64,000 nucleotides of DNA from Magicicada septendecula (taxonomy: Eukaryota; Arthropoda; Insecta; Hemiptera; Cicadidae): positions 705,468,885 to 705,532,884 of the forward strand of contig CM068367.1 of NCBI GenBank assembly GCA_034769895.1, written 5' to 3'. Positions within the stretch are counted from its first letter, which is position 1; each line of letters opens with the position of its first letter. Made by a program: the position numbers and the translations under genes. Below the pieces are notes generated by a model. It was given only the letters and a program-made list of their open reading frames with translations. It was not told the DNA's origin and searched no databases. This document shows positions 33,970 through 46,000 of the stretch, piece after piece.

Positions 33970-36070
33970 CTAGGCCATCACATGAAAAATTTCCACTTCC
34001 TACCGATGAATCTTGAGTTTAAAAATTTCCTGAAAGCTTACCATAACCAGTGACACCAGTGTTTTCAGCATATGATTCAGATACACCCAAAACTGAATCA
34101 GCATGTTTTCCATACCAGTCTGAAATTTTACCTGATCATTTCCAATTTATCAGCATCTCACAGGACGAGTATTAAGTTTTCAATAAAATTGGTACACAAA
34201 ATTTTTCATGAGCTGCATGCATCTGCAGTTGATGGAGTAAGCTGTTTTTACTGAACAAAATATGTTCAGTTATGTCCAGATAAAACACTTTCAACCAAAG
34301 TAGACATGGCTTGTAGTGGGAAAGGATTTAAAAACTGGATAGGGGTAATTAAAAGGTTTAAAAGCCATGAAAAAAGTGCTCCTTATACCCAGTCTGTATT
34401 TAGCCATGCTCAACAGAAAGCCCATAATGAAAGACAGTTGTCAAAAATTAAAGATGAGAAGCAAAAAGTAGGTTTAGATTCATTAATGGTTATTATTAGT
34501 ACTCCTAAATATATCATTAGACAGGGACTGGCTATCAGAGGTTATATACATTTTGAAGGAAACTTCATGGTGTGCTGATATTTTGCAGTGAGGATTAGCC
34601 ATTTCTTAGGCAGTAGTTTCAAATACAACAGAATTATATACACACCCTGCGCTGCAAAATTAATCATCCAGATCCTAGGAAATGAAATAGTTGCTAATAT
34701 CACGAAAAAATGTATGCAAACAAGATATACAAGATGTACAAGATATTTCAGGAGATGAACAAGAGAGTATCTGTGGTCGTTGGTTTGATCATAACCTGGA
34801 AGGTGAAGAATGTTTTATGGGTTTCTATAAAACTGGCGTAATTTGTGGCTCCGTCATAGCATCATTCATTTGTAGTGACAAACCTATGATGGAGCTGGGA
34901 GTATGAGTAGCATCAATAAAGGTGTACAGGCCGGCCAAACATAATCCAGAAGCAGCCTTTGGCTGATTAAGTGCTCTGTGGTACTCATTGCTGTAATTTA
35001 GTCATGAAAGGAAGTTGTGAATCTTCAAGAACATAAAAATACTATGTAATGGCCCATCAATTAGGAATTTTGTTTTCAAACTAAAGCAAAATCTGCGTCT
35101 ATGCACATCCAAGAGAATGCAGTTGAGGGTCTTATTGACAACATTCCCAAGATCAAGCCAAAATGTCCCATAATATTGCTTTGTTGGCAGTTACAAAATA
35201 AAGGAAATTTTGAACAGTTATGAATTGGTAATTATAATACTGACCAAACTAGGATAACAAGGATATGGCGGCACTAGTTGTCTTCTTAGTATATATGAGA
35301 ATGGAGCGGCATATCTTGGTTTGATCATAGGACACGACGTAATTGAACTTCTAGAAATTATAAACAACTGTTTCCAGGTGAATAACAGAACTGTGGCTGG
35401 GCAGTTGAACGCATCATTGATAGATTGGATGCACTAAGAACAAACGAAAAATTTTCACCTGTGTTTAAATAATGCAATGATAAGATTTCTGAGCTTGGTT
35501 TGGAAGAGTTGAAACATCCAAGACAAAATAAAATACCAAAAAGAATTGGTTGCAAAACTGACACCCATGTATATCATGTATATTGTCAGCCATGTGAAGA
35601 TTCTGTAGGCAAGAGAATTTTGAAGTCATAGAACAGGTGTAGCAGGGCCTCAAAATCGAATTCCAAATGAGCCTGGTGTGAAGGAACAGTTTTTGCTAGA
35701 AAACATTCTTTTGCAAGAGAAAGGATATGAAGCATTAGCCCCTTATCCAGAAATTGACCCATCATCGGTCAGTATAAAGATAGAACTTTTTTTACAAAGA
35801 TACAAGGTGACATGTTTATAAGATGGGAGGATAGCCTTGATCTCGATGACCTAAGAGGTCAGAGATCTTTTCAGAAGTGTAGAAAGTTTGGTTTGTTTTT
35901 TGCTTGTGTGCCCAGCATGTAGTAGTGAATCAGAAAGAAGTGTCCAGTACTCTTAGAAAACTAAAGACTTGCCTTAGATCTGACTGTTACCCAGACAAAG
36001 CTCAACCATGTAACCCTATGCTATGTGTACAAAAAGGCATTGGACGGCATCGACAGTAAGAAGATAGCCA
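33970..36070 (+). pseudogene. ZMYM/DUF4371-type hAT transposase, heavily decayed
   Basis: Pieces in all three plus frames follow the order of this family. The N-terminal TTF-like/DUF4371 start is GFKNWIGVIKRFKSHEKSA with RQGLAIRGY and EGNF (34.3-34.57 kb). Next comes the catalytic-side segment ISGDEQESICGRWFDHNLEG and CFMGFYKTGV (34.74-34.84 kb), then DEKFEE-like spacer material (KISELGLEELKHPRQNK near 35.5 kb, partly in another frame). The C-terminal hAT dimerisation end is near 35.9-36.05 kb, corresponding to SESERSFS-TLRRLKT and VYKKALDGIDSKKIAK. Many stops and frameshifts. It is a different hAT lineage from the ZBED-type element at 5818. No activity is possible. Confidence 0.75.
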
Positions 36071-36321
36071 AAGTATTAAAGTATTTATTTGTAATTTTGA
36101 TGCTAGGAGAGATGTTTTTGGAGCTTTTTAAGTTTAAGTAAAGCTAAGAATACTTTGAATTGCGAATATTTTTTATAGTTAGTAGTTTTATTATAGTTAA
36201 CAGAAAAGTTTTCAAAGTAATGTAATAACTTTATCTATTCAACCATAAAATATTTAAATTTCACAAATTCCAAAATGCTTACCTGCACGTGGTCCAGGAT
36301 CTTTTACGCGAACTCGTGACC

Positions 36322-37227
36322 TGTAAGAGTGGTTATGGGGTTGTATTACTTAATAAATCGCTACTCTCATTTATTGCATTTAACCAACTTTGTTTATTAA
36401 GATTATCTTTAACATCTCTCTCTGCTTTCTTTACTTTATTCTTTATGCAGTTATTACTGACTATTAATTACTTTCCACAACAAAACAACGATTAATCAAT
36501 TTACTTATTCAAATAGCTATATTAAATATATCCTATAAGGCACTTTGCTCATTCACTCTTTCCCTTTCACACTTTTCACCCCCCTTATTTAGAGCTCTTT
36601 TTATCTTTGCATTTTATTGAATTTGATATAGTTACTTTCCTGTTATGGCCTCCGACACGTGGTTGAAACACTACCGGGGTTCGTTCTTCATTCACTTTTT
36701 TGTCCGAGAAATAATTGTAACTGTTTAATAATTCAAACTTGTGAAGTCCGTTGATACTGCTTACATCTTTTTTACTGTTCCACTTTAATTAACAATAATT
36801 TTTACTGGTCGACTGTATATTTGCTCGTACACTATTTTATATGACCGCGTGGTCTGATGGTGTTTGTCGACTGATGCTCAAAGTCAAGCGTCTCCAAAAT
36901 GGCCAGGAATCCTCTGAGCATGGCAACTTGCCTTCTCATTGGCTGAGCGCACGTCTCGTAGTTTCTTGTTATTTCTCGTCATCTCGCAGCCGGCGACAAG
37001 GAAAACTGTACGTGATCTTCTCAATGTCAAAATCGGCACACGCGCGCTTGTACACATTCCGAGGCTACAGATATCGTCACACCTCGCCTGGCTGATTGCA
37101 CAAACTGACAACTGTTTGTTTCAAAAAGTAAGCTTTGATTATTAAATCCAGGGCTCAGTGTGGGTGACTTCACATTATTACAATTGATGAAAGAATAAAA
37201 TAAATCCCGTAGCTTTGTCCCGTTACA
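36322..37227. repeat. Possible solo LTR
   Basis: A GC-richer 906-bp block starting TGTAAGAGTGG and ending CCCGTTACA, the same terminal style as the two gypsy-type LTRs here (TGTAAC...TTACA). No target duplication is visible, and there is no internal region or primer site beside it, so this is tentative. Confidence 0.3.
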
Positions 37228-37550
37228 CTATAAATAAATATTGTATTTCTCTATTTGAGTCATCTTAATTTCTACACCTTGATCTGAATCTAGTGAATGC
37301 ATATAGTCTTTAAATTACCTGACAATGTAAAAATAAATTATGTATGTCTATAGTATTATATAAATTAGTAATACTATTAATAATGTAATGTATAGTAATG
37401 TAATTAGTAATATAAAAAGATTAAAACTTATAAAATAGAAAAGAATGTCCTTAGTCTTTTAGAAATTTGACCGTACACCAAATATTCAATATTACCATAA
37501 TGCTCCGTCCCCCCTAGTAATTGGGCACTTGTGACGCCCATGGATATGAT

Positions 37551-37860
37551 GCTGATGTTTCATATGAAGATTGACTAAATGTGGATGAAAACTGGGGTGT
37601 ACAGCAAACTGACTGATGCCAAGATTGTGGCTGATGTTATGAACAAGTGAAACAATAGTGTGTCATCATATGAGGAAGGGGACTAGTGAACCAAAGTCAT
37701 AAGAATGATACAGCAGTCATGAGAATTCATTGAAGACTTCAGAAAGTTTGTTGAAGAACAGCAAATGATAAGTGACACTATTTTCCTAACACTTAATAAA
37801 CTGGAAGAGTTTACAACTCAAGTGTACAAAAGAGATAAAAATTGTGTAGCTTTTTTTTTA
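37551..37860 (+). pseudogene. Older Tigger transposase, C-terminal half
   Basis: Continues the trail broken at 30.88 kb: HGYDADVSYED, LNVDENWGVQQTD and a decayed DVMNK match the C-terminal part of the 58369-59717 protein (YEEFVNMDEDLAVCGEQTD ... DVMNKR). It ends with SDTIFLTLNKLEEFTTQVYK. Several stops. I could not fix the right terminal repeat. Confidence 0.72.
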
Positions 37861-38580
37861 AACTACATGATATACTGAAACCTTGATATAACACTCTTCA
37901 GCAGACTAAGGAAAAAGAGCTTTATATTGAGCGTTGCTTTATAAAGGTTTCAAGTTTACCTTGAGAAATATAACAGCATTTCTAAAAAACGTTTGTTTAC
38001 GTCATATGTAGTTTCTCTTGGTTCAGCTTGGCAATCTAAATTTCATAATTATTGAAGTTAGATTCGGATGATTTCTTCTACGAAACCTTAAAGCTGAGCT
38101 TCTTGAAAACCATATTCCCATCTTGTAAATACTGTGCAACGCTAATAATATGTCATGCATTTATATTACTACGTGTTATTTAAAATAGAAATATGTTTGA
38201 GTTATTAAGAATCTGTTATCCTAAAACTTTTGAGAACTAAACTTTGGGATAAAAAAATGTAAAAAACTTGCTAACATTTATAATGTATTCGTAAATTACA
38301 ACAACAAACTAGTGCATAGTGATTAACAAAAGTCCCTTAAGCTGTTTTCCAAATACTGATGTATACAAACTTTTATTTATGTAACGTACACATTTATTAA
38401 ATACAAACAAAATTGAAAATATAAATACAGTGAGTTATTTAAATATGTTTATTTAAAAGCATTGGAAAAACACAAAAAGAAGGTTTAATAAAAATAAACT
38501 AAAAACTACACAATAATTAATTTAAAATAATTTGGAAAAAGAAGAAAAATTGTGACAGTTCAATACGTTCTGCAGTTCAA

Positions 38581-39077
38581 ATGCATTATAAAGAAAATAC
38601 ACCAATTACAGAAGTTTACAATGAACTGTTATTAGAACTAGGTAGAATAAGTAAAATCATTTTAAAGACTAAAAATAATTCCATTATCAATATTTATTAT
38701 TTATACAATACACATAAAAACATACTGCACTTAAGAATTTCTAGTAAAAAATCTATAAAGGAAATGTTTAAATTAAAGAAAGAAATGAAATTATTAAATT
38801 ATTATAAAGATTGTCAGGAATTCAGAAAGAATTTTGTAAAATGAACATGCTTATCAACGGAGCAGTATTAGAAGAAAAACTAGCCAGACTGCTAAAACTG
38901 TAGACTTTAGGGGTTCCAAGCATCTAAGAGGACTGGAAAACTTTGAAAATAGATATGATCTTGTAGCAAAAAGTATTTTCAGAGAATCAGACAGTATTAG
39001 CAGTATTACTGTGGATCACTGGAGGTTTACATTGAAGAAATTAACAGATGGTTATGAATACCAGCAAAGTTTATAAT
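38581..39077 (+). pseudogene. Unrecognised coding-like stretch, one frame change
   Basis: An 87-codon frame (38581-38844) rich in Lys, Ile and Leu is followed, in another frame (about 38840-39077), by ~75 codons containing FRGSKHLRGLENFENRYDL, SITVDHWRFTLKKLTDGYEY and a stop. The second part has a balanced, protein-like composition unlike chance AT-rich frames. I do not recognise the family. It could be a decayed cellular gene copy or an exon of an unidentified mobile element. No splice sites were convincing. Confidence 0.35.
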
Positions 39078-39079
39078 TT

Positions 39080-39703
39080 TTATATTATACTTGTGTACTG
39101 TGTTGCCTAGGTATTTTGTAGGTCCTTCTTAAACCTTGAGGAAACAGATTTAAGAAAGTATAAAAGTATAATTGTTAGTTTGTCATATAATTTGCAATGT
39201 TAGTAGACCTGATATTGTACTAAAATGGTGTTAAAAACTTGCTAACTATAGTAATGGTGAAATGTGATCACAAGTTCCGAGTCTCGGGAAAAAAAAAAAA
39301 AAATTTTTTTTTTTTTTGAGAAGTCACATTTTTTTGCACCTGATTTCTTGAATGATGTTTTAAATTTGTCAATGATTTTTCTCAGTTTCTTGTAAATAGA
39401 TAGGAACATCATCTTCACCCTCTATGCTACACAGATGTTATTAAATCACATTTAGTCCTGCAGTTGTGTCCAAATAAGAAGGAACTGGTTGGACATCACT
39501 TTCTTATCCTCCCCCTCTGTTATCATCAACATTGTCAGCAACTCCACTATTTTGGCAACGTTTTTCTTCTGATATTTCTTAAATCTTTTCTTTACCTCCA
39601 ACCCTATTCCAATTTGACTAGCTCCCTCTTCGATGTTTTTTCTTGACGACAATATTATTCTCACCGGTAATGGTGCAATTTTCTTATTTTATAAAATGCC
39701 AGT
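39080..39703. other. AT-rich DNA up to the assembly gap
   Basis: Includes a fold-back of A13/T15 at ~39289-39318. No gene recognised. Confidence 0.5.
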
Positions 39704-40203
39704 NNNNNNNNNNNNNNNNNNNNNNNNNNNNNNNNNNNNNNNNNNNNNNNNNNNNNNNNNNNNNNNNNNNNNNNNNNNNNNNNNNNNNNNNNNNNNNNNN
39801 NNNNNNNNNNNNNNNNNNNNNNNNNNNNNNNNNNNNNNNNNNNNNNNNNNNNNNNNNNNNNNNNNNNNNNNNNNNNNNNNNNNNNNNNNNNNNNNNNNNN
39901 NNNNNNNNNNNNNNNNNNNNNNNNNNNNNNNNNNNNNNNNNNNNNNNNNNNNNNNNNNNNNNNNNNNNNNNNNNNNNNNNNNNNNNNNNNNNNNNNNNNN
40001 NNNNNNNNNNNNNNNNNNNNNNNNNNNNNNNNNNNNNNNNNNNNNNNNNNNNNNNNNNNNNNNNNNNNNNNNNNNNNNNNNNNNNNNNNNNNNNNNNNNN
40101 NNNNNNNNNNNNNNNNNNNNNNNNNNNNNNNNNNNNNNNNNNNNNNNNNNNNNNNNNNNNNNNNNNNNNNNNNNNNNNNNNNNNNNNNNNNNNNNNNNNN
40201 NNN
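39704..40203. other. Assembly gap (500 N)
   Basis: Exactly 500 N, typical of a placeholder of unknown true size. Apparent frames across it are artefacts. Confidence 0.99.
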
Positions 40204-40880
40204 TCTCTCTTTATGGTTTTTCCAGGTGTGCTGTCACATTTTCATCATCATGTCTTCTTGATTGTCAAATTGGCATCCCTTCAGTGGCATATTCAGCTTA
40301 GGGTACAATCAGAAATTGCAAGGAGCCATGTCTGGTGAGAAAGGAGCCTGGCAAACCTGAAGAATTCTATACTTGATCAAGAAATCTGGGATTAGATGCC
40401 ACAAGTGGGTTATTATTATAATGCAGTTGTACGTATATGATTCACACAGGTCTGGTTTCTTGTGCTGAATTGCATCAGAAGATAACAAAGAATCCTCAGA
40501 TAGTACTGTTTGTCGACAGTTAGTTGTCTGCTGCATATTCATTATCATAACTCATGATAATTGTAAAAAACAGCCTGGATCATTTTCGTTTTCAAATCTC
40601 ATTTGTCTTCCTTTCTTCGCCCTTGAGGGTGATAGTGACTTTCTCTTTGATGACTGCCTTGGTTTCTGGTTATGCCCATGTACTCAAGACTCATGGGCTC
40701 ATCACCAATTCTCACGGTCCAAAGCAAATTAGGATCTCTGGTGGTGCACTCCAGTAGTCTTGTGCAGTGTCAAAACGAATTTCTGTCTGTTCAAGTAAAA
40801 TCAGCTAATGTACAAATTCCATGGCCATGTCCAAATCGTTCATACAATCATTTGTCCAGAACTCTTGCTAATTCAGTGTA
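40204..40880 (-). pseudogene. Mariner-type transposase remnant, cut by the gap
   Basis: Minus-strand pieces in mariner order: a decayed 'TGDE.W' strand (TVRIGDEPMSLEYMG near 40.7 kb), HKKPDLCESYTYNCIIIITH in the place of the 'HDNAPAH' strand (40.4-40.47 kb), then FLIKYRILQVCQAPFSPDMA PCNF (40309-40380), the family signature 'PPYSPDLAPCDF', followed by YPKLNMPLKGCQF and DNQEDMMK next to the gap. The catalytic 'HDNA' motif is lost, and frameshifts and stops are frequent. Mariner transposases excise and insert at TA. The rest of the element may lie in the missing bases. Confidence 0.75.
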
Positions 40881-42590
40881 ATTTGCAATTTGCCAGTTGG
40901 TTAGCTGATGATTTTCATTATCAAATGTAAACGACATTTGGATTTTGATTTATTGCTGGCCAGTTGATATGCTGATAAGTATAAAATGAAGTTCAGCTAT
41001 TTGAAAATGGTTGTAATCTTTAACTTATGTAACTTCCATAGGTTCATCACCCGTAAAGCTTGCTTAATCTTATAATTGTTTCACTTCAGGTGTCACCTAG
41101 CTTTGACAGAACTTAATGCAGCAATGTTCTGTCATAGGCACAAAATTAAAATGCAAGTATAAAATATATAGTAACATATGCATTGGCTGTTGGACAATAC
41201 TTACATGCTGTACGGGGTTGTTAAAATAATCACAAATACGCATGAGGCCTACCTGCTGCACTCTACCAAGTTTTATCACTCGTGTTAAAAAAAAAAAATC
41301 TTACAACTCGTTGACTCGTACTTTTATACATATACTCCATTCTTTATAGCAGTATGGTACTGCTTGGTACTACTTATAACTCACCATACTTTCTGTCTAT
41401 TTGTCAGTTTAGTCAATGCCTGTGTTTAGTCTGGAGCATTTTGTCTCGATTATCACGATGATATTCACTTTCAAAAAATTTCCATTTTATGAGTATATAA
41501 TACAGTGGAAAATATTTGAAGAAAGCATTTATTTTTGTGACCTTCATCTACAAATCTTCATCATTCCCTAGTTATAGCTAAAGATCCATATGTTTTTAAA
41601 TAAGCCATTTGTATGTGGGAATTTGTCAGGTAGATAAAGGTTTTCATGTCTGGAATTGCACCCTGACCTCCAATATGCCCTGGGAATTTCTCAGGGTGAT
41701 AAAAGTATTTATTTTAAAAATGTGCCGTGACTTTAATATGCTCCTTAAGATTAAAAAACTAAATATTATTTATAATATCTGTTTTTAATTGTACAGTAAA
41801 ATTGTTACTCATAATCTCACCTTGCTGCCAGATTGCCGAGTAGTTGTTGACAATTTGGTATTGTTGAGTTTATGATATCATAGATGTTGTAACACACTTA
41901 TAACAAATTTATTACTTTTAAAGTTATTAAGTAATGCATCCCAGATTCTGATGCATATGGTTTTTTTTTTAAGTAACAATCTTTGAAATATGGTATGCTA
42001 CCATAATTGTTGCTTTGTACTTGTTTGTTCAATTTGAAAACATGATTGCTGTTCAGGTAATCATCATTATAGTTGTTTTTTTTTCTTTTCTCATAGTTGA
42101 TTTGAGAGGTAAAGACGTTTCAGTATCAGATGAACAATTTTTAGTGCTGTTCAGCACAGATACACTTGCACTGCACAATGTACACAACGTTTACTTTTAG
42201 ATCATAGTTAAAGTAGACTTTTTCCTACTTTAGATCATGTTATTGTACCACATATATATCCAGCACTCCCACTTTGGATTCTGGTTGTAGATGTTTAAGA
42301 CAGATGACACTTCAATAGTCTGGTTTTGTGTGTGTGTCTAATCTTTTATATATTCGACATAGAATATTCTGTTTCATCTACATAACTTGTCCATCTGTCA
42401 GTTGCTTTGTCAAATTATATAAGTTATGCTTGTACAATGCTTGTGCAAAGTAGTCAAGTCTTCTGTGAACCACAAAAGTACTTTTGCAAACCACTGATAG
42501 CCTCCAATGCTAACAGTGTGTTATGGATGGAACATTATTCTGAATTAGTGATTTAATTTTATAGATGAATATAGGAAGAGTTGTGATATT
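40881..42590. other. Intron DNA without recognised features
   Basis: AT-rich, short chance frames only. Confidence 0.5.
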
Positions 42591-42599
42591 GATGTTAAG

Positions 42600-43015
42600 T
42601 CAGGCAAGTTGTAGATGATCTGTGGGACAGTTGACCATATTTTTAGAAACAAGGTATATCAAGAGACAAAATTACAGTGTTACAAAATTATGGTGGTCCC
42701 TCTACTTTCTGAAGGGCATGAATTATGGACAACAACCAAAAAACAAGAAAATAAAATACTGGCCTCAGAAATGATGTTCTTAAGAGGAGTTAAAAGATGT
42801 TCTAAGTTGATCGTGTAAAGTATGAAGTCATAAGAGGAGAATTAAAAGTTTTCAACTTTAATGACATATTAAAATATTATAAATGACAGTGGAAAGAACA
42901 CTAGGGAAAGAATGTCTGATTCAAGACTGGCTAAATCTGGAAGTATAAGCCTATAGGACATAATGTATGTGGTAGACCGAGGAAGAGGTGGCTGGAGGAT
43001 CTGCCTGTTGAAAGT
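42600..43015 (+). pseudogene. 3' end of a LINE (non-LTR) reverse transcriptase ORF
   Basis: Plus-strand frames read KLQCYKIMVVPLLSEGHELW and ENKILASEMMFLRGVKRCSK (42615-42818). After a frame change they carry a decayed KW-EH-RM segment (ERMSDSRLA) and GRPRKRWLE-like codons (about 42970-43000). The order 'VVPVL-YGSE-W ... AAEMKFLR ... GRPRKRW' is the C-terminal tail of many LINE reverse transcriptases beyond the catalytic domain. Only the tail is present, as expected of a 5'-truncated insertion, and it is decayed. Confidence 0.75.
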
Positions 43016-46000
43016 GGAACGGGCAGCATCTTGTGTATGTCATGATGTTAAGATTATGATGAGATGAATATAGCATATGGTGTTTTCATATAGCTAAAGA
43101 CTGCTCTGGATTAACTTGGACTTGGTTGAGTTTATATGTTCTAAGTTATCCAAAACTGCAGTGCTCAAATAGGATATTTTTCAAATTGCAAGTTGTGTAA
43201 CCAAACAACTTGAAATGTCATTTGTATAACCATACAATCAGGTATATGTAAAAATTTAATTAATCCCTTAAAATTGTTATAATAATTGGGCAGCTGGGTG
43301 TGCATATTTTGTTTTGACTTCTCTTATAAAAGATAACATTTTGTGAAGTTTTATGATGTTGCTTATTAACAATTTGTTATCTAGTGTAGCTGAACAAGGG
43401 TTAACTTTTGTAACAGTTTACATTATTGTAAGAGTAATTTACAATTTTGTGAATTAGGCTTAATTAATGTTTTAGTAAGATACTTTACATAAAGCCACAG
43501 GATATTTTCAGTTTGTCTCCACTGTACCACCATTACTGTACGGTATACAAAAGTATTTACCAATACTGTAATTATTCACCCATTGTTACTCACAAAACCA
43601 TGAAAAACTAAAAAGAAAAGAAACATTGTTTATCTATCTCTTCCTGTTCCTTTCTGCAGGGTAGTGTTACCTGAATCATTATTTGTGTACCAGATGTGAA
43701 GTAAATATCACAAACTGTTTAAAAGTTATTGCAGAAAAGCATGCATGTGTACGTATTATCATTTTGTTCACAAGAACATGTTTCTTAATTTTTAGAACAA
43801 ACAAGCCATTTTAACTAAAAAAGAGCTATTTAAATATGTCTGCTCATATTTATTTAAAAAAAATAAATATGCTGATAACATTGTTTGGGGAATTTATGCA
43901 AAAATATAACTGATATTTAGATAATTCAATGATTAACTGAGTTAAAGTAATTTCACTGTAACCAGTATAACTTAACCATTAGTACTAGTGGGTTTATATA
44001 AACCACCAGGTTTTTGACATTGGAAACTAAATTTAGAAATAAATTCGTATTCAGGCTATAAGAATTGTGTACAACACACTTTAATTTAGAGTACTTTTTG
44101 CATGGACAGGGATACCAAAAGTATACAGATCAGAAAGTGAAGAAATGTATTCCATCTCAGTAAAGTCTTTTTAAGATTTTTGTTTGTTTGTTACTTATAG
44201 TGAGACAGTGAACAAGACATTATGTTTATGTTTCTGGTATTACAATTAACAAGTAGGAGAATTTAAAGTTACTATGAATGATAGCTTTGTTTTAGTATTA
44301 ACAATTTGCTGTAGGCATAACTAGGGGTTCTAAATCTTCCTTCAGACATCATAATCTGAATTTTAAAAGTATGCGTTGTGTCACTGTAAGGAATGAAATT
44401 TTTAGATACTATTACTTTCTATAAAAATCATCCAATCATTATTATTCGTACACATACGGATTAAAAGTGTTTGCTTTTATTTTTCATATCGTAAGAAGCA
44501 TTCTTATCTTGTGAAATGACACCATGTAGTGTGTTTGAAGAAGAAGTACAACTTTGCCTCAGTTTTTTAATGTGATGTAGATTGGTGTGTAAAGGGCCAG
44601 ATGATATTGTAATGGTCATTTAAAAATCCCACTTGTAAAACTAACATTCTTTGGTACAGTTTTACCACATTATGTGGTTCTGTTTTCTTTCTTGCTTTAC
44701 AGTTTCATTAGTCCAGTCATCATCATTCAGAGCGAAGGTGGCATCAACAAAAGATTCATAGAAGAGGAAGTGTAAGACACTGTGTCCGTAGTAACATCTG
44801 GGTTGGAAGAGAACAAGAAGTGGCCAAGAGGGGGCCGGTTAGGAAAACAAAGAAACAATCCCGACATTAAGTAGGTGGAATGAAGGGACTTCAGAAGTCA
44901 GTGGTCATTGATGTGAGCCTCTAGGGAACCAGGTAAATCGTATATTGACTTTGAAGCATATATTCACAAGAAGCATATGTTCTTGTGCTGAAGGGAAAAA
45001 TGTTCTTGTACTGGAAGTATTGCCCACAGTGAAGCAGACTTATTGTTAGTTGTTTTTGCTCTCAAATGTGAAGTTTACTATATGACTTCTGGATTTATAA
45101 ATGCAATTGATAATATATATTCAGTATGAGTGATCATTATTGGGTATATTACTTTGAACACATGTTCCCATAACATCTTATACATACTTGCAAATGGAGT
45201 GTGTTTTGATCTCATTTACTTAATATGCTTTATTTCTTAAAATTTTCTAAGTTTGTTTTCTTTTTACTGGTATGGTGTTTTCAGTTACCATTATTTTATT
45301 TTGTATTATTTGCTTTCTTAACAGGTACTATGTAGATTGTAATCAGCTTTGATAATGTCACTGGTACATGGCACACAAAACCTATATGATAAAATAATAT
45401 TATTATACATTTGTTTGTAAGTTCTTTTATTGATTACAAAAATATTCTATCCATAGCAAAAACTAAAGTAGCATATGTACGCCATGTGGCTGTGTGCGCG
45501 CACACGTGTGCATGTGTTTTCACTTTTATGTTTTTATTTAATAGCTTCATTTTTAACAAACATTTCCAAACTTATTGTTGTATTTTAGTTCAAGTGTGAA
45601 TATCAAATTTGAAAAGAACTGTTGTCCAAATGCAATTAATATGTGGACATATGTGTAAGGTAGTGGATAATAATGAATAATATATATGTAAAGTAGGCCA
45701 AAAAATAGGTATAGGGGACATTAGTAATATAATACCAATTGTAATAAAGTTAGAAAGTGAGTTTCCTACAAAAATTATAAGTAGAATAATAGAGTCGCTG
45801 TAATGTCTCAGAGGAATTACCTATTTTTTTTTTTCTGAGCAGGTCAGTACTGTAGCTGTTATTCATTTTGTGGTACAGTTACTGATTCATTAGTGGTTTT
45901 CACTTTATATCTCCCAACCTAAACACATATGTTTGACAACAGATTCATGATTCCGTTCTGGATTCTCCAAATCTTTCTTTCCAGAAATGTGACAGTTTTG

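Larger units (their letters stand above)
30881..37542 (+). mobile_element. ZMYM-type hAT element inserted into the older Tigger
   Basis: Bounded by TATATGAT (30873-30880) and GATATGAT (37543-37550), a 7-of-8 match to an 8-bp hAT target duplication, exactly where the Tigger coding trail breaks. Left end CGTGGCCGGAGGGGGGGGAG; right end, read inward on the minus strand, CATGGGCGTC ... AGGGGGGACGGAGCAT: imperfect G-rich inverted ends of the kind common in hAT elements. Contains a decayed ZMYM/DUF4371-type transposase (~34.0-36.1 kb), a miniature Penelope-like element and probably other nested pieces, which explains the 6.66-kb length. Boundaries are inferred from these combined clues. Confidence 0.7.

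Noticed and set aside
39633-40338. Open frames of ~220-230 codons across 39.7-40.2 kb
   Set aside because: They consist mostly of N from the assembly gap.
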